A stretch of 64,000 nt of DNA, from assembly GCA_026874595.1 (NCBI GenBank), contig CM049307.1:24030362-24094361 (forward strand), given 5' to 3'. A program made the translations under genes and the position numbers. Source of the stretch: Sipunculus nudus (Eukaryota > Annelida > Sipuncula > Golfingiida > Sipunculidae). Below, piece by piece: positions 12,208-23,675 of the stretch. The notes beneath the pieces were generated by a model, which was not told the DNA's origin, searched no databases, and worked only from the letters and a program-made list of their open reading frames with translations. The number at the start of each line of letters is the position of its first letter. Position 1 is the first letter of the stretch.

Positions 12208-12672
12208 AGCAGTTTGAAAAGTCGCAATCACCCTCATCTGCAACCATAAGGAAGGCTGAGTCATATTTAGTTAAAGTACTTAGAAGCGGAAGCAATTCCA
12301 TCAATTTCTCTGAGCTGAGAGCAGAGGTCTTCCACTTTAGCGAGTTCAGCTCTCTTCAAAGCCTACCACCAACTAGCAAAGGACTCTTGCCTCACATTCA
12401 GAGAGCATTCTATAATGCCCATACCATAATGCATGCCTTGGAAAGCTACTTTGACCCTGAAGCGTATGAATTCTTGAAAGCTGAGGATTATGGCTCTGAG
12501 GTAGATCAGGGTCAGTTGAAACCTACATCAGCTTGGATCACTGGTTAGTCGTTTGTTCATGTGAAAAGTGTGCCAGATCCACTTGCCCTGCAGAGTTGCT
12601 GGGGTCAAATATGTACAATTCTGTCGGTGCATGAAATCTACCCACCATGCCTGTAGAAATCCGAACTGTTAA
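12198..12672 (+). pseudogene. C-terminal part of the fossil with Cys-rich tail
   Basis: Frame 3 from 12198 to TAG 12546 reads KHLKQFEKSQSPSSATIRKA, ELRAEVFHF, LPPTSKGLLPHIQRAFYNAH and SYFDPEAYEF. It lacks an early ATG, so start-based gene calling misses it. Past the stop, three frames each carry part of a Cys-rich end: CEKCARSTC (12560-12586), PDPLALQSC, and CRCMKSTHHACRNPNC directly before TAA (12670-12672). The tail resembles the short CXC/tesmin-like Cys clusters that end related proteins (recalled, not searched). Confidence 0.6.
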
Positions 12673-12838
12673 TAACTACCTTTTGTTTATAGCTTCGACT
12701 GACTGATAAGTTATGTAAACCGTCCGAAACAGGCAACATGTAGGGAAGAGTTTATGTACACTGCTAGATGTCACTTGTTCTGCATTGATTGTTATATACT
12801 TACTGATAATTAAGTTGTGTACTGATAGCTCAGTTGTT

Positions 12839-13206
12839 CCAAAGATAGATGGGTCCGTTGCTATTATAAGTTAAAGTTTTGGTATCTTTCATTAAGCCTT
12901 TTTCTCATTATATCAGTATTTATGTATGTACGAGAACACTTTTGTTACTTTGATATGATCCTGCAAAAGTAAGTTTTTTCAAAGATTGATCCGTCCGTGG
13001 ATATTAGAAGTTGAGGTTTTATACTTTTCATTAAGCATTTGTCTCAGGATATCAGTATTTTTTATGCACAAGAACACTTTCGCTACTTTGATATGCACCT
13101 GCAAATGAATGTTGTTTCAAAGATTTATCAGTCCACGGAGATTAGAAATTGAGGTTTTGCACTCTTCATTACAAGAACACCCTTGCTACTTTCATTTTAA
13201 CCCAGA
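12839..13206 (+). repeat. ~140-bp tandem repeat, 2.6 units
   Basis: Units begin at about 12839, 12979 and 13117, each with CAAAGAT...(A/C)GTCC, then AGGTTTT, TTTCATTA, ATATCAGTATTT, GAACAC and GCTACTTT. The third unit lacks ~35 bases from its middle. It abuts the end of the fossil gene. Confidence 0.85.
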
Positions 13207-14639
13207 AATGTTTGACAAACTTTGAAGTAATTAAAGTATTTTTAATGTCTAGAAAATGGAATTATTTAATTTTATTTTACTATTGACTCATGTAAGATTA
13301 AGATGGGTGTTGACAACCGGAAAAATATTTTCATGACATTAATTAAGTCAAGTCCAACTGAACAAAGTGGTAACGATGAACTTTCTTGATGCAAAGCACC
13401 TATTGGATGCATGGAACTTTTCAAAATTTCGTCATTTAAAGGGATATGCTGAAAGAGATAATTAAATGGTATTGGTATTTTCATATGTTAACGAAGCTTG
13501 CCGAACCCAGCAGACCTGTAATATACCCTTATTAAATCTACAATTTTCGAAATGCTATGTCTAGACATTTTTTACCAAATAAGGTTACTCTGGATGCAAT
13601 GCTGTGTGAACAAATCGTGCTCAAACTAGTAAACATATCCATATTGAGTGCCAGATCTTACCAAAATAGGGGGAAATGTGTATTATGTACCTAAATTAGA
13701 GGTATGGATAAAAAGTTATGATGTCATATGGTTGTTTTTTTTATAAAAAAAAATAGTTTTAGTTACAAAAAAATATTTGACGCTTACTTAAAAAGATGTC
13801 ATTGTTCACTGAGATACGCCAAAAACGGCAAATAAGGAGTAGGGGGTTACTTCATTTTAAAATACGACCCATAGAGCCCAACCCAAAAAATGACACACCT
13901 TTATGGAGATGCGGTTCCTAAAAGTACAAAATAAGAATTTTTTGACCAAATTTGGTAACTCTGTAAGCAATATTTCAGGAATGAGACACATTCAAACTTG
14001 AGCCTACTTTCAAACACAGCATGAGTAAAGATAGGTCACTCAGTACCACAAACATATTTTATATCAATGACCCATGCTCAAAATTTGTCATTGGGTTCCA
14101 TGTAAATAAAAAAGTCAAAACAACAGTTAAATAGCCAATATTCTGTGAGTTATTACTTAAAACTACAATTTTACTTCTTTCATCGGTTGACCATCATCCA
14201 GAGAGCTTTAAATGCCATTTTAGAGAAATCATACTTGATCTCAAAGTGTTACCCAAACTTTTCCTGCGCAGTGTCACCATGTAGATTAGGAAAATATATA
14301 GTTTTGCTCTAAAAGACATATGTACACGAATGACCCCCCCCCCCCCCCCCCCAAGCTCCAGGAGTATAACCATCAATGTGACATATTGGCGGTTCATGGG
14401 CGATTAATAAACTTACTTGTACAAAATATTGGAAATTGACATCATTTGGCAACAGGCATCCATGGATGAAACATATACTACACATGCTGAAAGCAGGGCT
14501 ACCTGGCTGGTCTATGGGAAAAAAAGTGGCTTTATTTGACACAAAGTACAAATGCTTGCACGAACGTCTTGCAAGGTTGCAGAAGTGGTTCGTGATATAT
14601 TTCAATATTGTTTAATGCCTATGTATGTGTTCGTGTAAA
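13207..14639. other. Unassigned non-coding, with poly-C
   Basis: A 19-base poly-C run lies at 14334-14352. Nothing else is supported. Confidence 0.6.
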
Positions 14640-14875
14640 GGTTTCCTAAAGTTCAATCAGACCACATAAAACAAAAAACCAGCCAAACATGAGAGCTAGT
14701 AAATTATAGATAATTTTGTAAAACCGAAAGAAGTCTTATTTTCCCTTTGAAAGATATGGAGGAAGTGGTCTGGGACTGGTAAGTGTTAGCATGACCACGT
14801 ACACGGTGCTAGAATTCCAACGATACCACCATGCGCGGAACTATAAGATGCTACATGCAAACATTTGCTGCATGT
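14640..14875 (+). repeat. Old dispersed repeat, copy 1 of 3
   Basis: Shares an ordered set of short blocks with 16055-16295 and 16552-16755: CTAA...TCA(G)..CA, AACAGA/AACC, TATAGAT..T(T)TG, TCTTT..TTCTC, TGGTAAGTG.TAG, CATG(A)CC, AGATGCTAC..GCAAACAT..GC. The divergence is large, so the boundaries are approximate. Confidence 0.45.
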
Positions 14876-16054
14876 ATGGTTATTCTACCACACAACTGGG
14901 TAGAAGGCTTTTGTGTTTCACAATCCATAGATATTGCAAAATACATACGCATGAGATTAATATGATACTTCGTGAAAACATATCAAAACAAAAGGTAAGA
15001 CTGATGGAAGTAAGGAATTAATTGTGTTGATTAACTGAATTATACATTGAACAGTCTATCGACAGTAAGGGCATTAAAAAAAGGATTTTGACCTGTAGCA
15101 ATATGAAAATGGGTTATGAAACTCGTATGCCCTTTTATTTCATTCCAAATTATTTGATAGCTGGATAACATACGTCTTTGTGAACAAACTACGTCTATGT
15201 ACGCCTCTGTTATAGAATACGAGTCATCGGCCAGGGCAAAGTTTATTCAGTGCAGCTGACCGGTCACTAGTCAGCATTAAATGCGTCCTGTCGGCAAACG
15301 TTTCATTGCATGGTCTACCGGGACATACGTCCTATTAGGATGCGTCTCATGGGTACACACCAAGCAGTCCAGCGCATGGCAAAAATAGCTGCACAGCACT
15401 ATGGGTCTTGCTTGCTGCCTCTATGAGCTTATATCGATGGAAGAAACCGTAAACCTGGCTCTAGCTAAATACATGTCATGTTTTATCACTCATGTTTTGT
15501 ATACTCCCCAATAACTCAGTTTATTTCTATTTTCTACACAATCTTAGGGCAACACAGCATGAAATACTAAATACAGGAATCCTGACCAACTAATACTAGA
15601 TAATAAACATGACTAGTGAGCATGCTTAAATGGTTGCTTCAGAAATCGACAACATTTTCCCAGTGTGCCCTCATGCTTGAAAATGGTGCGGTAACATTAA
15701 AGATAAAATGAAACTTCAGTTTAAATGTCATTGTTTATAAAAATAAACCCTCCAGTATACTGACTGCATGCCAGCGGAAGAAAAGCCTCGCTCTACAAAA
15801 GCTTATCTAATAAATGTATCTGCCACCTACCGGTTCCTTCGTTGCTGGTGTCAGGCCGACCTATTATTTAATAAGTGTATACAAAAGCTAGCATTGCTTG
15901 AACTTAAATGCTATATTGCCATCGATGATAAGCGCTGACTAAACTTATAATGTATATTAAGATATTTTTATTGCACATTTTATTGCTTTTATTTTATTGC
16001 TCCAATAGTGGCTGTGTATGTTTGTATGTGTCTGTCTGCATGTGTATACATCTC
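14876..16054. other. Unassigned non-coding
   Basis: No gene or repeat recognised. Only short frames. Confidence 0.5.
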
Positions 16055-16295
16055 TGTGCCAGGGTTGCTAAAACAATCAGGTCACGTGAAACAGAAAGGA
16101 GTCCGAATTTTAGAGCAAGTAATAAATAGATTTTGGTGAAAAGTGAAAGTAATGTAATGTCTCTTTTTGTATGATATGCGGGATGTCGTCTCGGGCGGTA
16201 AGTGCTAGACGGTCACGTGTTGTTTAATGCCCGACCATGACAAGCCTGTGTAACGGTTAGATGCTACGAGCAAACATCCGCCGCTTGGGTAGCCT
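16055..16295 (+). repeat. Old dispersed repeat, copy 2 of 3
   Basis: Contains GTTGCTAAAACAATCAGG at the left and AGATGCTACGAGCAAACATC at the right. Both blocks match the order seen in the 14,640 copy. Confidence 0.45.
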
Positions 16296-16551
16296 TTACG
16301 ACACAGGGCGTCGAAATGGGGGAGGGGGGGGGGGGTATATATATTCTTTTTAGCAAGTGTATGTGTGTGTGTATGTCAAACTCCACCCCACCCCCCGTCA
16401 GCTATTCAGAAAATAAGATATGTATATTGGAAATAAAATACATATATATGTATAAAAAGAATATGATTGACTTTTTCCATTTATTAATTTGGTCGTATAT
16501 TAAGATAACTTCATGGCGCATGTTAACGCTGTAATGGCCACGCATCTTTGT

Positions 16552-16755
16552 GTAAATGTTGCTAAGTAACAAATCAAGCAAGCCACCTGCAACAGAAAAA
16601 CGTCAGAACACTGGAGCCCTAACTTATAGATGATCTGATAAAAAAGTAATTTTAATTTCTCTTGTACATGTTAGCAGTCGTCTCTGTCTGGTACCTGCTA
16701 TATAGATGATCATGGGGTGTTTAATTTCCCACAGTGCCAAGCTTGCGTGCATGGC
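16552..16755 (+). repeat. Old dispersed repeat, copy 3 of 3
   Basis: Begins AATGTTGCTAAGTAACAAATC. It continues with AACAGAAAAACGTCAG and CTTATAGATGATCTG, parallel to the other two copies, but lacks their right end. Confidence 0.4.
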
Positions 16756-18715
16756 GGGATTATTTTTTCTTTTTATATAAAACCATTGCCTGGTTTCCTC
16801 GGCGAACAGTAATTAACGGTAGGCACGCTAATGAGGCTGTTCTGGTGATTACGAAAGTGTCAGGTCAACCTGTGAACGATTTGTAATAAGCGAACGTAGT
16901 TTCAACTTTACAAATCGGAGAATACTAGTTCAGCTGTATAAACTATGTTTATGGCCATAGCTTGCCCAGGCCATGGCACTGATGTTGCTTGAAAATCTAT
17001 AAAGAAACTACATTAAATATTAAATTTTAACTTAAAATGGACATTAAATGGCGATGTATTAGTTTACACTTTCGATTCTTGAGTATTTACATATGTATAT
17101 ACATAAATATGTATTAACATGTATATATAAACTACTTAAAATTTTCCAAATTTTCATTTACATATATATACACACATATAAATATGTGTATGTGTGTCTG
17201 ATGGTGTGTGTGTGTGAGGGATGGTTTGTGTGTTATCCATCCATATGCATATGTAACGTACTGTGTATATATGTATATATATATTAGCTGATATACCCGG
17301 GGATTTTTACCAGGTTTGGGGAGATGAATTATCTAATATGAGGAATGCTGGCTCAGTTTTTTTATTCTAAAGAAAATATAGATTTTCAGTGGGATACTGT
17401 CATAATATGATAGGTACATATATTTTTATGGTGCTGCGGTCAAGGAAAAAAAATCATATACGGTTATGTTTACCTTGAAGACCTGCATGGTGAGTGTGAT
17501 GTTTACATTTGCAAACCGGAATGGGACGCGGGGGCATTCGGTTTTCGATGATCTCTGACTGGTTACTATTGTTGGGCGTATGAAGAAAAGGTTGATGTGA
17601 GGAAGACATGAACGATGAATTAAATATACGTTTTACGGAAGGAAATTATTCCTGAAGAAAGATACGGAAATATGCATATCTCGTTAGTAGCAATAGCGTA
17701 CCCAAGTGAAATCGGAACAGCTTTTTAGTCGTATCAGACCAATTTTGAGTCCTGGAAACCCCTCTCCACCCCACCTCCACCTTGTATTAAGTCTTGTTAT
17801 TCCCCCCCCCCCCCGGTTGCACCCCTCCTTTTTATAAAGCGAGAGTTATGTGTTTTTCATATTTACTGACCACGCTTGTGGGTCAGAGCCTGGGTCAAAT
17901 GTCAGGCCAAACATGATTAAATCCCTCCCCGAAAGCTTGGGTTATTCATTTGCACAATAAAGTCCTTAATCCTGTGCTGCATTAGAAAACACAGACAATC
18001 CGGTCTTTACCGTAGCAGTTCCGCTGTTTTCGGTGGGAAGCTTCATGCAGATCATAAAAAATGCATAAATCACTCAAAAATGACGTGTACATGCCGTTCG
18101 GGAAACCTACCACGTTAAATCTCTTTGCAGTTATTGGTCTCATGGGGGGGGGGGGGGGGGGTAATTTCTGCAGCATTTTGAATATGCCTGCATGATCAAC
18201 CATAACAAGTGTATATATTATGAAATTTTGTATTTCTGATTTCTTACTGTTTGCTGCAAGGGTTAACCACATTGATGACCTCTTATTATCCCTACATACA
18301 TTGTAACAGTCTGATAAGTTTATTGCCTCCGCCACTGAGGGTATGCGATCATATTCCCGTTCGTGGCGTTGTGTGCGTGTGTGTGTGTATGAATCTCATG
18401 AAATTTTGGATATGGGATCTAGCACATGATCCCCTTCAAGAACGTCATTAGGGGAGTTATCACAAATGCAGTCACTTATACACGGATGAACCTGCATGGG
18501 AATTATGGGAAGAACAAGAAAAGTGCAAACACGGATGGGGAGCATCCAAAAATAGGGACTACATTCCTTAGAACGCACTTAAATATTTTGTCTCTGTTTA
18601 ACCGATGGGCTGTTGGACAAATTCCCTCTGGACTGTCGGACACCTGCCTTAGATTCATATGCGCACAATCTTCAAATGAGCAGCACGAAATCGAACATTC
18701 TGCTTATGAATTTTG

Positions 18716-18803
<88 letters not shown>

Positions 18804-19121
18804 ATGGTAAATACAGACGTATATAGGGGTAAAAATCACTGAGATTTTGCGGGTAGTTGTGCCTTGAGAAAAAGGAGTTATGGGAAAATTAGCTTAAGAT
18901 GTGGATCCAAGACCAATTTGTATTATCTGTCTACCAACCTAGAAAAACAACCGAAGCTGATTTGTCATTGACTCATCAGACACCATGTAATCACTTACAG
19001 GGAAGGGTGTGTCTGAATATTAATTCTGTGATGGGCACGTTATAGCTGGTTTGAGTGGGGACCACATCAAAATCTCCATGGCTTAGGTCTGCGCTCTCTG
19101 ATTGCACTTATGAGCACGTGT
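16756..19121. other. Non-coding with microsatellites
   Basis: Includes TA/CA-rich sequence (about 17090-17285), poly-C near 17803, an 18-base poly-G run at 18144-18161 and a long (CT)n tract at 18718-18799. No gene is supported. Confidence 0.6.
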
Positions 19122-19319
19122 CAGGGGCGGATCAAGGATCTAGGAAAAGGAGGGGTCCAACCCAGGTGGACTAATGATATAACTTAAAAAAGGTCCCCAG
19201 GTCCGGAATAGGGGGGGGGGGTCCAGGCCACAAAAATTGGTCTGAAACCCTAACATAAAGTTGCAGCGGCTGAAAAAAAGGGGGGGGGGGAGCCCCCCCC
19301 CCTGTGGTTCCGCTTCTGC
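19122..19319 (+). mobile_element. GCGGATCC short TIR element, copy 1
   Basis: Starts CAGGGGCGGATCAAGGAT and ends GGTTCCGCTTCTG. Inside are GGTCC..CC(C)AGG, poly-G runs and TCTGAAACCCTAACA, the same order as at 40697-40905. There is no coding capacity. CAGGGG ends would fit a non-autonomous hAT-like element (inference). Confidence 0.6.
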
Positions 19320-20323
19320 ATGTATCACGAAAACCAGGGTTGGCATCCTATTTTAATCATCAAGAAATCCCCCCCCCCCCCCCTTGATATTTTAGGAAAA
19401 TGCAAACACATGTAAATGCTGACCAGCAACTACAGATTCGGGAGATTTGCTACGACATGGTTGGAAAAACGGACTCTGTTTTAGATAAATACTATTAATC
19501 GCTATAATTGATTTATATGAACCTTTGTTTACACATTCTTAACTTGTTATGTGTAATATCTTATGTTATCGTGTTAAACAAATCTTTAGTTTCTACATGA
19601 ACAGCATGCTTACACCAAGTATAAATAGGCTTAAGTGAAATTTACATTTTTAGGGAACCCAATTCTGAGAAGACATACCTTTTACAGAAACACTCACAAC
19701 TTAAATTGGATTGAGTGGGAAGATAATCAGCGTGATTACGCCCTTTATGGTTTATTTCTATAAAAAATTTTTTAGTTTTTCTAAAGAAATTTAATTGTTG
19801 ATGTCAATCATATAATTAAACAGGAAATTTCCGCCTCGGATAAGTTCTATACTTACACTTTGCTTCCGGTGCACATCCCTATGATTCACTTTCCCAACAC
19901 CGGAATAAATTTCCCTGTTCAGTATTATGAAAGGAACGCACAGAAGGTTACAAATAATCCTGTTTCAAGTGAAAAATTAAAAGTTTTTGACCATTTGGAT
20001 TCTCAGAACCCAGATTTCTTTATAATAGTTCATTCTTATTTCAAAGCGTGCACCCTGATCGGAATCGAATCCGGAAGTGAGTCGGGGTTTAAAGTGATCA
20101 CATTGACTCCATGTAAGCTGAAGCCCGCATCAGCTCCCTAACACGACGAAAAATTGAAAAAAAAGTGAGATTCAAGGTAGAGGCCTCCTCATATTATAAG
20201 AAGAAACTGAAGCGATGTTCATGATTATAAAGCTGTAGATGCGACTCAAAGCCAAGCGGAAATATATCAAAGACGAGGACAAGACGATGAGTCGGACGAG
20301 TCAGTAGAGCAAACAACAACCTT
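19320..20323. other. Unassigned non-coding
   Basis: AT-rich sequence with a poly-C run near 19371. A 93-codon plus frame at 19860-20141 has no recognisable domain. Confidence 0.5.
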
Positions 20324-20550
20324 GCAGGCGCGGATCCAGGATTTTTTGCACGGAGGGGTCAACAGGTGTCATGCATAAAACTTGTCTAAAAAAGGGCGGG
20401 GGGGGGGGGGTTGGGTCAAGGGCAGGGTGGGGTGGGGTGGAGGGGGGGGGGTCTCGACTCCTTACTCCCCCGTCATGCATAAGATTTGTCTAAAAAAAAG
20501 TCGTTGGTTAAGAGCGGGGGGGGGGGGGGGGTCTGGGGATCCGCGCCTGC
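20324..20550. mobile_element. GCGGATCC element, copy 2, perfect inverted ends
   Basis: The ends are exact inverted repeats: GCAGGCGCGGATCC at the left and its reverse complement at 20537-20550. Taking the ends as CAG...CTG, both flanks read CCTTG, a possible 5-bp target duplication. Inside, GTCATGCATAA(A/G)A(C/T)TTGTCT occurs twice, each copy followed by a G-run, so the interior is partly duplicated. Confidence 0.7.
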
Positions 20551-20574
20551 CTTGGACGCCCACCTAGTGACCAG

Positions 20575-20713
20575 AAGCGGATCCAGGGCGAGGGTCCGAG
20601 GGGTCCGCACAACCCCCTCCCCCCCCCCCCCCGGACCTGGGGACCGTTTATTAGGTCTCGTCATTGATCCTCCTGGTTTGGACTTCCTCCTTTTCCTTGA
20701 TCCTGGATCCCCC
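20575..20713 (-). mobile_element. GCGGATCC element, copy 3
   Basis: Runs from AGCGGATCCAGG to CCTGGATCC. Contains GGACCTGGGGACC, a TTATTAGG segment and TTTCCTTGATCC, the same reverse-orientation layout as 33462-33564. It lies 25 bp from copy 2. Confidence 0.6.
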
Positions 20714-21344
20714 TTGGTGATGATCTTTTGAAAAACTTATAGCCACCAGCACGCAGATGTTTTTGCGGTAGTTTACTAGTCTTGGACCTATACAACCAAT
20801 GATGACATGGCGATCTTTGTTTTTCTTCATTAGCTAGCTCGGAGTCAATTAAAATAAAGTAGCTATCTATTGGTCGATATCCTGATACCAGAAAAAATAT
20901 GGATATTGTTGAGTAACTTTTGAGATACATGTATAATTCGACGTTTGTATACTTTTTATGAAGGGAAGGGGATAGCTGGCTTTGCATGAGGCCCGAAAAA
21001 GTCGGGCACCGGATTTGCCTGAACAGTATTATTTATTCGTCACAATGGGGCATCATTATTTCCTGAACAGGCAATGAAGGAAACACTATCCCCGATGCAT
21101 TGATGATTTAATAACATTTCGGTGGAATTATATTTCCGGAGTTAACAAAGGTTTTATTAAGTTTAGGTGAAAATCAGTAGAGAATTTGGGTGTTGGTTGT
21201 ATTGGTTCCGTTCTTTATGTATATGATTACCCCTTTGACCTGCTCAGGACGAGTTCATTTTAGGACTTTCCTCGCATTTAGAGGTTTGAGCCTGTTTATC
21301 TACAAGCCGTTTGTAAATGTATATGTTTTTATTTTGCAATGACA
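20714..21344. other. Unassigned non-coding
   Basis: No gene or repeat recognised. Confidence 0.5.
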
Positions 21345-21490
21345 CACTGAAAAAGCATGTAACCGAAGTTGACTGATTGTACATGCGCGGACGTTGAAAA
21401 GTCACTGGTCGTTGGTTGTGAGGATATATGAACCGATGCGATATGTTGGTATATACAAAACTCTGGTTCGTCTGATTTGCCGCCAGATGT
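21345..21490 (-). repeat. Dispersed repeat, related to 58251-58370
   Basis: Read on the minus strand it gives CATCTGGCGGCAAATCAGA, then CCAGAGTTTTG, CAGTGACTTTTC and TCGGTTACAT. The same blocks occur on the plus strand at 58251-58370. The minus reading is open across most of it (GGKSDEPEF, TTSDFSTSA, FGYM), as is the other copy, but no protein family is recognised. Confidence 0.6.
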
Positions 21491-23340
21491 CCCTGCTTGA
21501 CGTGTTGGAATTACGGCCGGCGGCCATTTTGGCATTCCCCCACATGTTAAGCCTGTACAAAGAGGGATCGGCGCTTTTTGATTTAATTTAATAAAAGGTG
21601 GAAGGGTATACCTTTATTAAATAAACGTCAGATATCGGAATAAGACCACAGGCAGTTGTTCACATTTAACAGACGCTGACCTGTTAATCTGGAAAAGTCA
21701 GCTTGTTGGGAGTCATAATATCTGTCCCGTCTTGAGGAGAACTTCCGGTCTGCCGGTGATGATGGACATTAAGTATTTCACATGAAAATATACTTAGACT
21801 TTATTTAAATTCTAAGTATAGATTCAACGAAACTACACCGAAAAATAATGTAATATGAGGATCCTGTCGAACCTTGCATGTTACACATACCTTATTTGTA
21901 AAAGACAAATGCGACACCGTAATTGTTCATTGTATGTTACTCAAGACGAGTATTTCATGAAATGGCAGACCCGACTTTGGATTAAATGTGGGTTAACTGA
22001 CTTAACATTTATGTAATTAAAACACCTCAAATTCTAAGGCCTATATCAAGTTAACACGCAGGGATATGTTCATGCACTGTTGTATATATGTTATTATGAA
22101 ACAAATTATATCTATACAAGATTCAGTCATTGTTAAGCTTTTGTTTTACTACGCTGTAGTATTCTGAACACGTGAATTGTCAGTATAAAGCAATTGAACT
22201 CTAGTGAGTTTTTTTGCAACCTGAAATTCTTGGGATCAAAGGTTACTAAGCAATAGGGAAAATGTAGTTTTCGTCAAACCTAGTGGAATGCCACGTGATT
22301 GGACGATGAATGTTTGCTTGCCAGATCAGTATTCCCAAGTAAATAGACACTAAATTAACAGTATGTATAAAAGAAGTCAGAGGAAGACACGTTTTCAATA
22401 GCTGGAGATAATAGAATAATCAAAGGACCCTCTCCTCCTCCCACCTTTTAAGCAAAACGTATCTCTGATTAAATCTGGTTCTCTTATATACTTCCTTTAC
22501 CATTGTAAAAGCCATATATTTACCTTCAATCATTACTTCTGGATCCGCGCTTGAGAAAAGCCTCCAAAACCGATTTGTGGTTAAGTTGCGGTTATTTATG
22601 ACACAAAACATGTCACCCCTTTGAATAAACACGCCCACAAGTATATTACATAATAATCAACACAGTTATATAGCAATACATTTTCAATGGATGACAGACC
22701 TAATCAACTTCATGGCATGCCAAAACTTTATAAATGCTTTGTGGTATCACCTTCTAATTGTTATCGACAATCTGTTGAATCTGCCGAGCCGGTTTGGACC
22801 ACAGAAAACATATAGGCTATAGCGTTCTTAGCATTCCTACCCTAACTAGACTATTGACAATTAAATTATACTCTTATTTCTGTGAGCTGCCCTGCACATT
22901 TAATTGGAGTTATTTTCTGTTCCTCCCGCAGGTAACCATTTCAATTTGGCAATATTTCTTATAATCTAATGGATACTGACGTACGAGCGATTTATGTAAC
23001 AAGGTTCAATTGTTTCTCACCATCCATATACCAAATAGACTAGTGACATTTAAACATATTCAAGGGAGCAGCACTGCATTTTCATTAAGATTTACACTTG
23101 GTTCCATACAAAAATACCTATTACATATTTTCATTATTTCTATAGACTGGTGTATCAGATGAAAATGTATGCTGCATTAAAGTAATGAGACCTAATTAAC
23201 TGGAATTATTTTTCAATCAAAACCATATCTTCCAAATTAGATAAGATATGCTTTAAAATGAATATATGAGATCACGGCATCACCAATCCTGTGGTGAGGA
23301 TCAAGGTTACTGGTCACTCGCACAAAAAAGCTACATATAA
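21491..23340. other. Unassigned non-coding
   Basis: No supported gene or repeat. AT-rich with short frames only. Confidence 0.5.
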
Positions 23341-23675
23341 GGCCAAAAAAATTAAAGCTATGGTTCTCAGGCACCGCCCACGTCAATTTTAAACCCCCGC
23401 ATCAAGAATTTTTATTTTGATTTTCAAAAGAAACTAAACCAATTTTGTGCTGCAACCGCTCGGACATTTCTTTCAAGGAGATAAAATCAAACAATTTCCT
23501 TTTTTATGTAGGGCTTTTACTTGTTTAGAAAAATAAATCTGTTATTATCATGCTTTTCCCTAATCATTTGTCATTTTTATAGAAACATACCAAAAATTAA
23601 AAATAAAAAAACCGCTCGCCCACATTGATTTCTGAAAAAAAGTGCCTGAGAACCATACCTTTTTTTATTTTGGCC
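23341..23675. mobile_element. 335-bp MITE with 34-bp TIRs, copy 1
   Basis: Non-autonomous TIR element. The left end (23341-23374) and the inverted right end (23642-23675) match over 34 bases with two or three mismatches, including a perfect core TATGGTTCTCAGGCAC. The interior is AT-rich and non-coding. A second copy is at 47482-47825. The flanks (TATAA / TAAAA, and TTAA at the other copy) suggest a TA- or TTAA-type target, not firmly resolved. Confidence 0.85.

Larger units (their letters stand above)
9033..12672 (+). pseudogene. Decayed 'LTGCD' cysteine-rich family gene (probably transposon-associated)
   Basis: A single ~3.6-kb protein-coding relic on the plus strand, readable only by moving between all three frames. 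Seen in order: Cys block 1 (CIICQ, from 9091), its partner segment ending YHVTNDCYKKYT (about 9230-9265), Cys block 2 (CIICD, from 9430, to HNECITKYF), a long central region (about 9.85-11.74 kb), an acidic segment with EEADLR, SSDTYV and LTGCD (11.88-12.15 kb), a helical segment (12.2-12.55 kb) and a Cys-rich tail ending about 12,670. At least four in-frame stops (10440, 10839, 10983, 12004) and several indels make it non-functional. Such ~1,000-residue proteins are, from memory, multicopy in marine invertebrates with no settled function. The start is placed at ATG ATG (9033/9036). No introns are evident, which fits a mobile or retrocopied origin (inference). Confidence 0.8.

Noticed and set aside
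16316..16334. Poly-G at 16320-16334 as an element end
   Set aside because: No GCGGATCC-type ends nearby; left as a simple homopolymer.
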